Shown here one piece after another: positions 9,585-17,953 of a stretch of DNA of 64,000 nt. A model generated the notes under the pieces. The model was not told the origin of the DNA. It worked only from the letters and a program-made list of their open reading frames with translations, and did not search any database. Source of the stretch: Povalibacter uvarum (lineage in GTDB: Bacteria; Pseudomonadota; Gammaproteobacteria; Steroidobacterales; Steroidobacteraceae); contig NZ_JACHHZ010000006.1 of NCBI RefSeq assembly GCF_014202975.1, forward strand, positions 372,001 to 436,000, in the 5' to 3' direction. Position 1 is the stretch's first letter. Each line of letters begins with the position of its first letter. The position numbers and the translations under genes are program-made.

Positions 9585-11060
9585 ATGCGCATGATGAAAA
9601 CGACTGCGCTGCCCCTCGTGCTGGCCCTCATGCTGGTTTCCCTGATCTGCGCTGGATGCGCGACGACAGGGGGCACCGCCGATGAAGAAGAGCCGCCGGT
9701 AATTGACGCAGAAGGCGTTCCTGCAGCCGAAGCGGCTCCTGTCGAGCCGACCCCGACCGAAGCCGGCGCTGTCGTCGCGGACACAGGTTCCAAGCAACAG
9801 GAAGGCGAGGTACCGCTGGCCGTCGCCGAATCGGAGCAACCGGAGGCGCCTCCCGAGGAAGTCGTCGTCCAGGGCCGTCGTCACGAGGTGATCCACGACC
9901 TAGTCGCCGAAGCGCAGGCACTGCTGGAGAATGTAGAACTCCAGTACGTCTTCACCGGCAAGGGAAAGAACCAGGTCCTCCGTGGTCGCCCCGTTGCTTT
10001 CGCGCTGTGGAGCGAAACGAAGCAGGAATGGTCTGTCGCGCAGATCGAGCTCCCGCGCCCGCCGATCAAATGGAAGCCCGGCCGCAAGCCCCTGCCCTTT
10101 CGCAACCTCACGCCTGATATCCAGGCACGACACGTGAAGGGCACCGGCGCCGAGCGACTGATGTTTTCTTTCTCCCAGGACGGCGTTCCCCTGAAAGTGT
10201 ACGGACGCAAGTTCCCTGTCTTCGACAACAACCTCATCAAGCGCAGGCAGTGGCGCGCCGTCGCGCAGACCGCGAAGCCGATCGTCTATCTGCCCTTCAC
10301 CGAAGACACCTTCGATCCCGGCTTCGTCGCCGGCGGCAAGGATTTCCTGATTGCCACGGCACGCCAGGCGATCGAAGAACTGCGTCTCGCAAAGGTGCCG
10401 AGCGCGGCGTTTCCGGGAGAGTTGCTCGCCGATTCCATCCCCATCCAGGTCATCACGACGCTTGCGGTCATCGAGCAGACGGATGACAGGGACTATGTGG
10501 AGAAGCAGGGGCTCGCCTTCGACGAGGTGCTGAGCCAGTACGGCCTCAAGCAGGAGGAGGCGTATCGATACAGTGTCTCGAGCGCAAACGCGATCGGACC
10601 GATGCAGTTCACCAACCGCAGGGGAAACGGCACGTATTCACTCGTAGTCAGACGTTGCCGTGGCGCGAAGCTGGATCCGAACTTCGAGCGCGGCGCAACG
10701 AATCTGTTGAACGCCATGAAGGCCGCGGTCTGTCTGCTGGATCTCGAACTGGCGGCGATGCGCTCGGACATTCGCACTGCATACGTCGCCAATCCGGCCG
10801 TGCTGGGCATCTTTCCGGTCGCCGCATACAACGGCGGACCGCGCAACGTCACCAAGCTCTATCGTGTCCTGACCCGGATGAAGGTCGACCTCGACGAACT
10901 GAGCCGCCCGGGGGAGCACCCCGAAGGGTCCAACGTGAAGTGTCCCTGCGTGTGGAAAGCGGAAGGCGAGAACGTTCGTCCGGTGACGATCCCGAAGTAC
11001 AACAACGAGAACCGCTGGTACATCGAGAAGTACCAGAGCATCGTGAGTCTGTTTGAGTGA
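9585..11060 (+). CDS. Lipoprotein with lytic transglycosylase (SLT-like) domain
   Basis: 491 residues. The start has a lipoprotein signal (ALMLVSLICAGCATT; Cys after AG). An acidic linker (about 30-95) follows, then a domain without clear family (100-300). The C-terminal part has SLT-fold motifs: E324/E325 followed by YRYSVSSANAIGPMQFTN, GTYSLVVRRCRGAKLD and FPVAAYNGGPRNVTKLYRVL, equivalent to the ES..., AxGLMQ and AYNAGPgxV motifs of lytic transglycosylases that cleave peptidoglycan glycan strands. The family's ESxF catalytic context is modified (EEAYRY), so activity should not be assumed. Three ATGs (9585, 9591, 9594) are possible starts. A small stem follows the stop codon. Confidence 0.75.
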   Translation: MRMMKTTALPLVLALMLVSLICAGCATTGGTADEEEPPVIDAEGVPAAEAAPVEPTPTEAGAVVADTGSKQQEGEVPLAVAESEQPEAPPEEVVVQGRRHEVIHDLVAEAQALLENVELQYVFTGKGKNQVLRGRPVAFALWSETKQEWSVAQIELPRPPIKWKPGRKPLPFRNLTPDIQARHVKGTGAERLMFSFSQDGVPLKVYGRKFPVFDNNLIKRRQWRAVAQTAKPIVYLPFTEDTFDPGFVAGGKDFLIATARQAIEELRLAKVPSAAFPGELLADSIPIQVITTLAVIEQTDDRDYVEKQGLAFDEVLSQYGLKQEEAYRYSVSSANAIGPMQFTNRRGNGTYSLVVRRCRGAKLDPNFERGATNLLNAMKAAVCLLDLELAAMRSDIRTAYVANPAVLGIFPVAAYNGGPRNVTKLYRVLTRMKVDLDELSRPGEHPEGSNVKCPCVWKAEGENVRPVTIPKYNNENRWYIEKYQSIVSLFE

Positions 11061-11065
11061 GACGG

Positions 11066-11083
11066 CGCGGGAGTGCGCCCGCG
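11066..11083. terminator. Possible terminator hairpin between convergent genes
   Basis: CGCGGG-AGTGCG-CCCGCG forms a six-base-pair GC stem just after the lipoprotein stop codon and 20 bases before the end of the convergent ABA4-like gene. No T-run follows on either strand, so it is only a weak terminator candidate. Confidence 0.35.
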
Positions 11084-11103
11084 ACCGCAAGCAGACAATT
11101 GGC

Positions 11104-11544
11104 CTACTGCTCCGCGAGCGATGCGCTTCGTGTACGCGAGTAGCGCACGACTAGGTAGATGAGCAGGCCAGGAGGCCCGAAGATGTATGTTGCAACGAGC
11201 GGCACAACCATCCACCCTGCGTGAATGCCGAGTCGACGTGCGTCGCGCGACTCCCAAGCGCCGATAAAAAGATCGAACAGCACGAGCTGGAGCCAGATCG
11301 CCAGCGAGAACCAGGGACTGTCCAGCAACAGCATGAAACCGTGGAGCGAACCGATGTCCGCGCCCTCCGCTGCGGCAGGTCGCACCACAACCATGATGGT
11401 GACGGCCGCACTGTAAAGCACGGGAATCCAGATGCTGTGAATGAGGCGCTCGGTCCAACGCCATTCCGGCGCGACGATCAGCAACAGCCAGGCAGGAAGC
11501 AGCAAGACATTGGAGAGCAGATAGATGAGCTCGAAGTGCTGCAT
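11104..11544 (-). CDS. ABA4-like (DUF4281) membrane protein
   Basis: 146 residues with four predicted transmembrane helices (LIYLLSNVLLLPAWLLLIVAP; SIWIPVLYSAAVTIMVV; WFSLAIWLQLVLFDLFIGAW; the last FGPPGLLIYLVVRY). The WxxHxLxxDLFIGxW-like segment and the closing GPPGLLIYLVVR motif match the ABA4-like/DUF4281 family, related to plant neoxanthin synthase ABA4. In bacteria the role is not established. It stands alone, convergent with the SLT-like lipoprotein gene and divergent from the GMC oxidoreductase. Confidence 0.82.
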   Translation of the reverse strand: MQHFELIYLLSNVLLLPAWLLLIVAPEWRWTERLIHSIWIPVLYSAAVTIMVVVRPAAAEGADIGSLHGFMLLLDSPWFSLAIWLQLVLFDLFIGAWESRDARRLGIHAGWMVVPLVATYIFGPPGLLIYLVVRYSRTRSASLAEQ

Positions 11545-11896
11545 GACTCACTCCTCGATGAACGCCGCGCGTTGTAGCGCAGGTTCGTGAGCCAGGAAAA
11601 GTCTGTCGCACCGCTGGCGGATTTGTTTATGATGGTCGCAAGCTGAAGAACGGCGCCAGCCGCTCGATCGACGCCGCAAGGCGCTTCAAATGCAGCACGA
11701 AGCGCATGATTCAAAACACTATCTTCCCATCGAGCCCCGTGTCGCGGGTCACTCAGCTACCTGTCACCAGCTCGCGCGACTTTGAATACGCTTTGCACTT
11801 CTGTTCTGAAGTGCAGGCGTTGCGACCAAAACCTCCGCAGTCAGGTTGCAGCCTTGCGCCTCCATCGGCCATGAATGCAGCGGGGAACTACGGCAA
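11545..11896. other. Intergenic region with one hairpin; no gene seen
   Basis: This 352-base gap separates the divergent ABA4-like and GMC genes. I see no convincing coding frame. A clean hairpin, TGCACTTC-TGTTCT-GAAGTGCA, lies at 11794-11815, about 80 bases before the GMC start; it could be an operator or a leader structure. Nothing else recognisable is present. Confidence 0.45.
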
Positions 11897-13516
11897 GTGA
11901 GCAGGTCCTTCGGCACCTTCGACTACGTCATCGTCGGCGGCGGCACCGCGGGCTGCGTGCTTGCGAACCGGCTGAGCCGCGATCCTGACGTGAGCGTGCT
12001 GCTGCTCGAAGCCGGCGGCAAAGACGACTGGATCTGGATTCACATCCCTGTCGGCTATCTCTATTGCATCGGCAATCCGCGAACGGATTGGTGTTATCGG
12101 ACGCAAGCAGAAGCCGGATTGAACGGTCGCTCGATTCTCTACGCGCGAGGAAAGGTGCTGGGCGGCAGCTCATCGATCAATGCGATGATCTACATGCGTG
12201 GCCAGGCGCAGGACTACGACGGCTGGTCGCGGATCACCGGCGATTCGCGTTGGTCCTGGGATCGTTGCCTGCCTTTCTTCAAGCGCGGCGAAGATCACTG
12301 GCGCGGCGGCGATGAGTTTCATGGACACGGCGGTGAGCTGAGGGTCGAACAGCAGCGATTGCGCTGGGACATTCTCGATCGGTTCGCCGATGCCGCCGAA
12401 CAAGCAGGCATCCCGCGCACCGACGATTTCAATCGCGGCAACAATGCCGGCGTCGGCCGTTTCGAAGTCAATCAACGGCGCGGCATCCGGTGGAACGCGC
12501 GCAAGGCGTTCCTGCAACCCGTTCGGCATCGGCCGAATCTGAAGATCGTCACCGGGGCGGTCATCGATCGCGTGTCGTTCGATGGATTGCGCGCGACCGG
12601 CGTCGAGTTCCTGCTCGACGGCGAACGTCAGCTCGCGACCGCGCGAATCGAGACGGTGCTGGCCGCCGGCTCCATCGGTTCTCCAGCCATTCTCGAGCGC
12701 TCCGGCATCGGCGATCCGCGGCACCTGCAATCACTGGGCGTCGCCGTGCGCCATGCGCTGACCGGTGTCGGCAACAACCTGCAGGATCATCTGCAACTGC
12801 GGATGATCTTCAAGACTCATGGGATCCGGACGCTGAACCAGTCCGCTCACTCGCTGTGGCACAGAGCGATCATGGCATTGCAATTTGCACTGCTTCGCAC
12901 AGGGCCGCTGACAATGGCGCCGAGCCAGCTCGGTGCGTTCGCGAAGTCGGACGAGAGAGTGCTCACGCCGGATCTGCAGTATCACGTCCAGCCGCTGTCG
13001 CTCGACAAGTTCGGTGACCCGCTGCATCGCTTCGCGGCCTTCACGGCAAGCGTTTGCAATCTGCGACCGACATCGCGCGGCGATACGCACATCGTCGCTG
13101 CCGATCCCCTGTCGTCACCCGGCATCTCGCCCCGATATCTCAGCACTGACGAAGACCGGGACGTCGCCGCGCGCGCTTTGCGATTGACGCGCCGCATCGC
13201 TTCGATGCCTGCGCTTGCGCCATATCGACCCGAGGAGTTTCTTCCGGGACCCCGGTTCGGGACCGACGCCGAACTCGCGGCCGCGGCGGGCGATATCGGC
13301 ACGACGATCTTCCACCCCGTCGGAACGTGCCGCATGGGTCGCAGCGATGATGAGAGCGCTGTCGTCGATCCGCGACTGCGGTTACGGGGCATCAAGGCGC
13401 TTCGGGTGGTCGATGCGTCGGTCATGCCCACGATCACGTCCGGCAATACCAATGCCCCGACGGTGATGATTGCCGAGCAAGGAAGCGTCATGCTCATCGA
13501 GGATCGCCGGCGCTGA
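11897..13516 (+). CDS. GMC-family FAD-dependent oxidoreductase (choline dehydrogenase-like)
   Basis: 539 residues from GTG 11897. N-terminal FAD-binding motif YVIVGGGTAGCVLANRLS, GMC signature 1 (RGKVLGGSSSINAMIYMRG), signature 2 (AGSIGSPAILERSGIG) and the C-terminal active-site region with His in FHPVGTCRMG and Asn in SGNTNAPTVMIAE. The family oxidises alcohols or sugars to aldehydes or lactones; the alcohol is not identifiable here. No signal peptide or Tat motif, so cytosolic. A GTG start is preferred because GGGGAAC precedes it and residues upstream of it are not similar to the family. It is followed by a lipoprotein gene on the same strand, 83 bases on. Confidence 0.9.
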   Translation: MSRSFGTFDYVIVGGGTAGCVLANRLSRDPDVSVLLLEAGGKDDWIWIHIPVGYLYCIGNPRTDWCYRTQAEAGLNGRSILYARGKVLGGSSSINAMIYMRGQAQDYDGWSRITGDSRWSWDRCLPFFKRGEDHWRGGDEFHGHGGELRVEQQRLRWDILDRFADAAEQAGIPRTDDFNRGNNAGVGRFEVNQRRGIRWNARKAFLQPVRHRPNLKIVTGAVIDRVSFDGLRATGVEFLLDGERQLATARIETVLAAGSIGSPAILERSGIGDPRHLQSLGVAVRHALTGVGNNLQDHLQLRMIFKTHGIRTLNQSAHSLWHRAIMALQFALLRTGPLTMAPSQLGAFAKSDERVLTPDLQYHVQPLSLDKFGDPLHRFAAFTASVCNLRPTSRGDTHIVAADPLSSPGISPRYLSTDEDRDVAARALRLTRRIASMPALAPYRPEEFLPGPRFGTDAELAAAAGDIGTTIFHPVGTCRMGRSDDESAVVDPRLRLRGIKALRVVDASVMPTITSGNTNAPTVMIAEQGSVMLIEDRRR

Positions 13517-13599
13517 GCGTGTGACGTAACGACGGACCCATTTGCCTCGCAGTGCGTTGTAGGCCTGAAACCGCTCCCGCCGTCGATTCCAGGTGCCAC

Positions 13600-14160
13600 A
13601 TGCGCAGCCTCATCCTTCTGGCCATCGTGTCCTTGACCGCCGCCTGCTCGATGCCGCCGGCGCGGGAACCCCGCGAATTCCTCGACGAGCAGACGACCGC
13701 CACCATCACAGCCGCCTCCGAGCCGCTGATCCTGGTCGGCGAATCCTCGGGTCCGGCCCGCCGGGAACTCGAGCGCAACCGGGACTACCTGGAGATCTAC
13801 GGCATCGACGTCAACAAGATGGGCAGCCATCGTCAGTATTTCGCCGTCATGGCCTGGTACGCGCCGGATGCGACGACGGGCACCGCGCCGACGCTGACCC
13901 TGAACCTCGGTCGCGAAACCATCGAACTGACCGCGGCAACGGAAGAACCGCGAACCCTCGGCATCTCCCAGCCGCTCGCACCGCCCTACTCGAAAGCATC
14001 GATGTGGTGGTATTTCCCGACCGATACGGCGACCCTGAAGAAAGTGGCAGCGTCCGGAGATCTGAGCGCAACGCTCACTACGCCGTCGCAACGGCTCGCG
14101 TACGTTGTGTTTGACGATGGGCGGCCGCAGTTGGCGGAGCTGACGTCGGTCCTGCGCTAG
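13600..14160 (+). CDS. Small lipoprotein of unknown function
   Basis: 186 residues starting with MRSLILLAIVSLTAACSMPP, a lipoprotein signal with Cys17. The mature part has alternating beta-like segments and no domain I recognise; stretches such as SKASMWWYFPTDTATLKKVAASGDLSATLTTPS suggest a beta-sandwich. Runs of charged and Thr residues are typical of periplasmic lipoproteins. It is convergent with the VOC gene. Function unknown. Confidence 0.7.
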   Translation: MRSLILLAIVSLTAACSMPPAREPREFLDEQTTATITAASEPLILVGESSGPARRELERNRDYLEIYGIDVNKMGSHRQYFAVMAWYAPDATTGTAPTLTLNLGRETIELTAATEEPRTLGISQPLAPPYSKASMWWYFPTDTATLKKVAASGDLSATLTTPSQRLAYVVFDDGRPQLAELTSVLR

Positions 14161-14190
14161 GAATGGGCTGCTGGCGGTCGGCCAGAAGCG

Positions 14191-14574
14191 CTATTCCCCG
14201 CTGCCGTAGGGCCTCGTGATGATCTCGAGGTAATGCCCGCTCGGATCGTTCCAGTACACGCCCCGCCCGCCATCGTTGCGGTTGATCTCGGACGGACGCG
14301 AGTGCATCGGATCCGCCCAGTACTCGAGGTTGCGCGACCGGATGCGCTCGAAGATGGCGTCGAACTCCTCCTCGCTCACCAGGAACGCATAGTGCTCGAT
14401 GGGCATGGCCTCATCGGAATGCTGGAAATCCAGCGTCACGCCGTTGTCGAGCGAGACGGCCCAGAACGGCCCGAAGCGGACCGGCGCCTTCACGCCGAGA
14501 ATCTCGCTCAGGAACCTTGCCGAGGCTTCGGCGTCACGGGCAGGGACGATGGTGTGGTTGAGCTGGATGGGCAT
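14191..14574 (-). CDS. VOC (glyoxalase/bleomycin-resistance-like) family protein
   Basis: 127 residues with the VOC pattern: MPIQLNHTIVPARDAEASARFLSEILG at the N-terminus (His7 in the first metal position), AVSLDNGVTLDF in the first repeat, HYAFLVSEEEFDAIFERI and GRGVYWNDPSGHYLEIITRPY in the second repeat (terminal Glu ligand). These proteins are metal-dependent lyases or dioxygenases acting on small molecules. It starts 9 bases after the sugar permease gene on the same strand, so it is likely the last gene of the alpha-glucan operon, though its job in sugar use is not obvious. Confidence 0.85.
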   Translation of the reverse strand: MPIQLNHTIVPARDAEASARFLSEILGVKAPVRFGPFWAVSLDNGVTLDFQHSDEAMPIEHYAFLVSEEEFDAIFERIRSRNLEYWADPMHSRPSEINRNDGGRGVYWNDPSGHYLEIITRPYGSGE

Positions 14575-14583
14575 GAGTCGGGC

Positions 14584-16080
14584 CTATGGTGCCGCCGGCA
14601 CCGTCGTCGCGTGCTCCGCTTGCGGATTCGCCACTCTCAGTACGGCAAGGCCGGCAATGAACAGGCTCGCTCCGCCGATCACGAGCGCATAGATCGGCTG
14701 GCCGCCGGCGAAGGCTCGAAGCATGAAGCCGAGCACACTCGCCGCGAGCAGCTGCGGAATCACGATGAAGAAATTGAAGATGCCCATGTACACGCCCATC
14801 TTCGCAGCGGGCAGGTTGTTGGACAGCAAGGCATAAGGCAACGACACGATCGACGCCCACGCGAAGCCGACGCCGATCATCGCCACGATGAGGAACTGCG
14901 GATCGCGGATGAATACGAACGACGCCAGCCCCAATGCACCGAGCCAGAGATTGATGAGGTGGCTGACGCGCAGACCGAATCCGCGCACCATGAATGGAAT
15001 GACAATTGCTGCAATCGCGGCGAACCCGCTGTACGCCGCGAACAGGACCCCCACCCAGTTGGCGCCCTCGTTATAAGCAGCCGATTGCGGATCGGTGGTG
15101 CCATAGTGAACCTGCGTAACACCTGACGTCGTGTAGATCCACATCGCGAACAGCGCAAACCACGAGAAGAACTGCACGACCGCGAGGCGGCGCATGGCAG
15201 GCGGCATTTCGTGGAGATCCGACATGATCGCCGTGAATGCGTTGCGACGCTGCCAGGCACTCAGCACGAGCAGCGCGATTCCGTAGACGATCAGTCCAGC
15301 GGCGAGCAGATAGAGCTCGGCCTCGAGCGACTGGAAGTAGATCAGCGCAACCGCGAGCACGCCGGCCATCAGCCATAGGACCCCGTCGCGGCGCGCCCTG
15401 CCGGTGTTGATCTTCGGCTCCTCGACCGTCCCCGCGTCGTCGAAGCTGTTCAGCACGTCCGGTGGGTACTCGCGCGTACTGAATACTGTCCAGCCCACTG
15501 CCGCGAACAGGATCGCGCCGCCGGCGTAGAACGCGTATTTGACCGTATCCGGAATCGCGCCCGCCTCCGCAGTGTTCTCGACTCCGAATCGCGCCAGAAT
15601 CCACGGCAGCAGACTCGCGACCACCGCGCCGATGCCGATGAAGAAGCTCTGCATCGCATAGCCGGCCGCCCGCTGCTTCGGAGGCAGCTGATCCCCGACG
15701 AAGGCGCGGAACGGTTCCATCGACACGTTGATCGACGCATCGAGAATCCACAGCACGCCTGCCGCAATCCACAGCGTCGGCGAGTTCGGCATCACGAACA
15801 GCGCGAGCGTCGTCAGGATGGCGCCGAAGAGAAAATAGGGCCGGCGACGACCGAGCCGGTTCCAGGTGCGATCCGAGTAGTACCCGACGATGGGCTGGAC
15901 GATCAGCCCGGTGAGCGGCGCCGCGATCCACAGAATGGGGATCTCGTTCACGTCCGCGCCCAGCGTCTGGAAAATCCGGCTCACGTTCGCGTTCTGGAGC
16001 GCAAAGCCGAACTGGATGCCGAGGAACCCGAAACACATGTTCCAGATCTGCCAGAAGGACACCCGCGGCTTGCTCGTCAT
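14584..16080 (-). CDS. MFS sugar permease (GPH/SLC45 maltose-sucrose type)
   Basis: 498 residues with about 12 transmembrane helices. The loop between helices 2 and 3 reads YYSDRTWNRLGRRRPYFLFG, with the RxGRRRP motif characteristic of plant sucrose transporters, SLC45 and bacterial maltose permeases. It would move malto-oligosaccharides or maltose across the inner membrane by cation symport. The ATG lies 2 bases beyond the stop of the GH13 amylase gene and its ribosome site (GGAG) is inside that gene's end, so translation is coupled. Placement after a TonB receptor and amylase is that of a starch-use permease (MalT-like). I am sure of the family, fairly sure of the substrate class. Confidence 0.9.
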   Translation of the reverse strand: MTSKPRVSFWQIWNMCFGFLGIQFGFALQNANVSRIFQTLGADVNEIPILWIAAPLTGLIVQPIVGYYSDRTWNRLGRRRPYFLFGAILTTLALFVMPNSPTLWIAAGVLWILDASINVSMEPFRAFVGDQLPPKQRAAGYAMQSFFIGIGAVVASLLPWILARFGVENTAEAGAIPDTVKYAFYAGGAILFAAVGWTVFSTREYPPDVLNSFDDAGTVEEPKINTGRARRDGVLWLMAGVLAVALIYFQSLEAELYLLAAGLIVYGIALLVLSAWQRRNAFTAIMSDLHEMPPAMRRLAVVQFFSWFALFAMWIYTTSGVTQVHYGTTDPQSAAYNEGANWVGVLFAAYSGFAAIAAIVIPFMVRGFGLRVSHLINLWLGALGLASFVFIRDPQFLIVAMIGVGFAWASIVSLPYALLSNNLPAAKMGVYMGIFNFFIVIPQLLAASVLGFMLRAFAGGQPIYALVIGGASLFIAGLAVLRVANPQAEHATTVPAAP

Positions 16081-16082
16081 GC

Positions 16083-17888
16083 TTACTCCGCTGCGCAGAT
16101 CACATAGCCGAACGCGTCGAGTTCGACACGCACACTCCCAGGCGCCCACGGCTTTGCGCAGTTGCCGTGCAAAGACTTCAAGGCCGCTGTGTGCGGATCG
16201 ATCTCCACGTTCGCTTCGAGCCGTGCATTCGACGTGTTGAACGCAATCACGATCTCCCGGCCGGATCCGGGATCGAAGCGCGACACCGCGAAGAGTCCCG
16301 GCTTGTCGCCGAAGTTGCGAAGCCGCTGCTCTCCCCGGCGCAGCGCCGGCTGTTCGGCTCGCAGTTTCGCCAGTTGCGCGATCGAACGGAAGAGCGGGTG
16401 CGACATGTCGAAGTTGCTCCGCGCCATCGTAGCGCTCGTGCCGACAAGGCGATTGTCGTTGTACGAAGCGACGAGGCTCGGGAACATGTCTTCGCGGGCG
16501 TCCTGGTCGTTGCCGTCGCCCGCGAATCCCTGCTCATCACCCGAGTAGATCACTGGCACGCCACGCAAGGTGAAGAGCATGGCGTGAGCGAGGGTCGTGC
16601 GCTTCAGCACTTCGTCGTCACTCGCGGCGGGATAGCTCTTGCGGACAAAGTGGGCGAAGCGCCCGTTGTCGTGATTGCTGATGAACGTCGGCAGCCGCAG
16701 CCCGCTGGCCTTGCCGCCTTCGTACAGATCATCGGCGCTGAACAGCCGCACCCATTCCTGCGTTCCCTTGTCGCCGGCCACTGTCGCCAGCGCTGCCGCA
16801 CGGAATGCGAAATCGATGACCGAAGGCAACTGATCGACGCGCGTCGCCCTGGCAAGCAGCGCCGGATCGATCTGTTCCGTGAAGACCTCGCCGAAGATGT
16901 GAAAATTGGGGATGCCGCGCAAGTGCGCCCGGCTCAGCATCGCCGGCGTGAAGCGTTGCCAGAACTCCGGGTTGACGTGCTTCGCCGTGTCGATGCGGAA
17001 GCCATCGACACCCATGTCATCGATCCAGCGCCCGTAGATCTCGATGAAGCCGTCGACGACTCGCGGGTTCTCCGTCATCAGGTCGTCCAGCCCCGCGAAA
17101 TCGCCGAAGGTGATGCTCTCGCCTTCGAAAGTCGTATTGCCGCGGTTGTGATACCAGATGGGGTCGTTCAGCCATGCGGGAGTTTTCGCGTTGAACTCCG
17201 CTTCGGGCACGAACGGCGAGTATGCGTAATCCGCCCGCTTGAGGCGCGCGAAGTTCTCCGCCGTCTGCACGCTCTCGCCGAGGAAGCCCTCGTTGATCGA
17301 CTCACCGCCGAGACCGCCGCGCCGTGAGTACGGAAAGTCGGCGGCTGAGCGGAACACACAACTGCGCGCCGGGCATTCGCGGTACGCGATCACGTCGGCT
17401 GTATGGTTGGTGATGATGTCGAGATAGACCTTCAGTCCGCGCGTATGCGCTGCATCGACGAACGTGCGCATCTCGGCGTTCGTGCCGAAGTGAGGATCGA
17501 CACGCGTGAAGTCCGTGATCCAGTAACCGTGGTAGCCCGCCGATTCCTGTCCCGGCGCGCCTTGCACCGGTTTGTTCTTGTAGATCGGTCCGAGCCAGAT
17601 CGCCGTCGCGCCAAGCGCCTGAATGTAGTCGAGACGCCTGATGAGGCCTGCGAGATCGCCGCCGTGATAGAACCCTTTGTGCGCCGGATCGAAACCAGTC
17701 TCGAGCCGGTCGCCCTTCAGTCCGCCGCGATCGTTCTTCGGATCGCCGTTCTCGAACCGGTCCGGCAGCATGAAGTAAATGATCTCGTCTTCTGGGAGGC
17801 GGTCGCGAAAGCCCCCGGCGGCGAGCGAGTCATGCGCGACGAAGATGCCGAGCAGGAGGGTGAGGAGTGCGTATCGCATGCGGGACAT
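16083..17888 (-). CDS. GH13 alpha-amylase family, exported
   Basis: 601 residues with a signal peptide (MRYALLTLLLGIFVAHDSLAA), so periplasmic or outer-membrane side. GH13 motifs in order: region I DIITNHTADV, region II GFRIDTAKH (nucleophile Asp), region III FGEVF (acid/base Glu), region IV FISNHDNGR (transition-state Asp). The N-terminal IIYFMLPDRFENGDPKNDRGG is typical of amylases/cyclomaltodextrinases in Bacteroides-like sus systems. It hydrolyses alpha-1,4 glucan from oligosaccharides brought in by the TonB receptor encoded just upstream. The first in-frame ATG of the signal peptide is at 17888; ATG 17879 is also possible. A hairpin lies just before the start. Confidence 0.92.
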   Translation of the reverse strand: MSRMRYALLTLLLGIFVAHDSLAAGGFRDRLPEDEIIYFMLPDRFENGDPKNDRGGLKGDRLETGFDPAHKGFYHGGDLAGLIRRLDYIQALGATAIWLGPIYKNKPVQGAPGQESAGYHGYWITDFTRVDPHFGTNAEMRTFVDAAHTRGLKVYLDIITNHTADVIAYRECPARSCVFRSAADFPYSRRGGLGGESINEGFLGESVQTAENFARLKRADYAYSPFVPEAEFNAKTPAWLNDPIWYHNRGNTTFEGESITFGDFAGLDDLMTENPRVVDGFIEIYGRWIDDMGVDGFRIDTAKHVNPEFWQRFTPAMLSRAHLRGIPNFHIFGEVFTEQIDPALLARATRVDQLPSVIDFAFRAAALATVAGDKGTQEWVRLFSADDLYEGGKASGLRLPTFISNHDNGRFAHFVRKSYPAASDDEVLKRTTLAHAMLFTLRGVPVIYSGDEQGFAGDGNDQDAREDMFPSLVASYNDNRLVGTSATMARSNFDMSHPLFRSIAQLAKLRAEQPALRRGEQRLRNFGDKPGLFAVSRFDPGSGREIVIAFNTSNARLEANVEIDPHTAALKSLHGNCAKPWAPGSVRVELDAFGYVICAAE

Positions 17889-17898
17889 TGTAGTGAGT

Positions 17899-17924
17899 CC
17901 CTCCCCCGCTCGCGCGGGGGAGGG
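17899..17924 (-). promoter_or_regulatory. Hairpin whose 3' arm holds the amylase ribosome-binding site
   Basis: On the minus strand an 11-base-pair stem (CCCTCCCCCGC and its complement GCGGGGGAGGG, loop TCGC-like) ends 10 bases before the amylase ATG at 17888. The purine-rich GGGGGAGGG of the 3' arm is the best Shine-Dalgarno candidate, so folding would hide it. It is also downstream of the receptor stop codon, so it might instead attenuate or protect the transcript. Control is an inference from geometry. Confidence 0.45.
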
Positions 17925-17953
17925 CCAGGGAGGGGGGGCAGCCCTGGACGATC

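Noticed and set aside
11706-11900. 64-residue open frame in the gap before the GMC gene
   Set aside because: No ribosome site, no domain, and its end runs into the GMC start; a hairpin occupies part of it.
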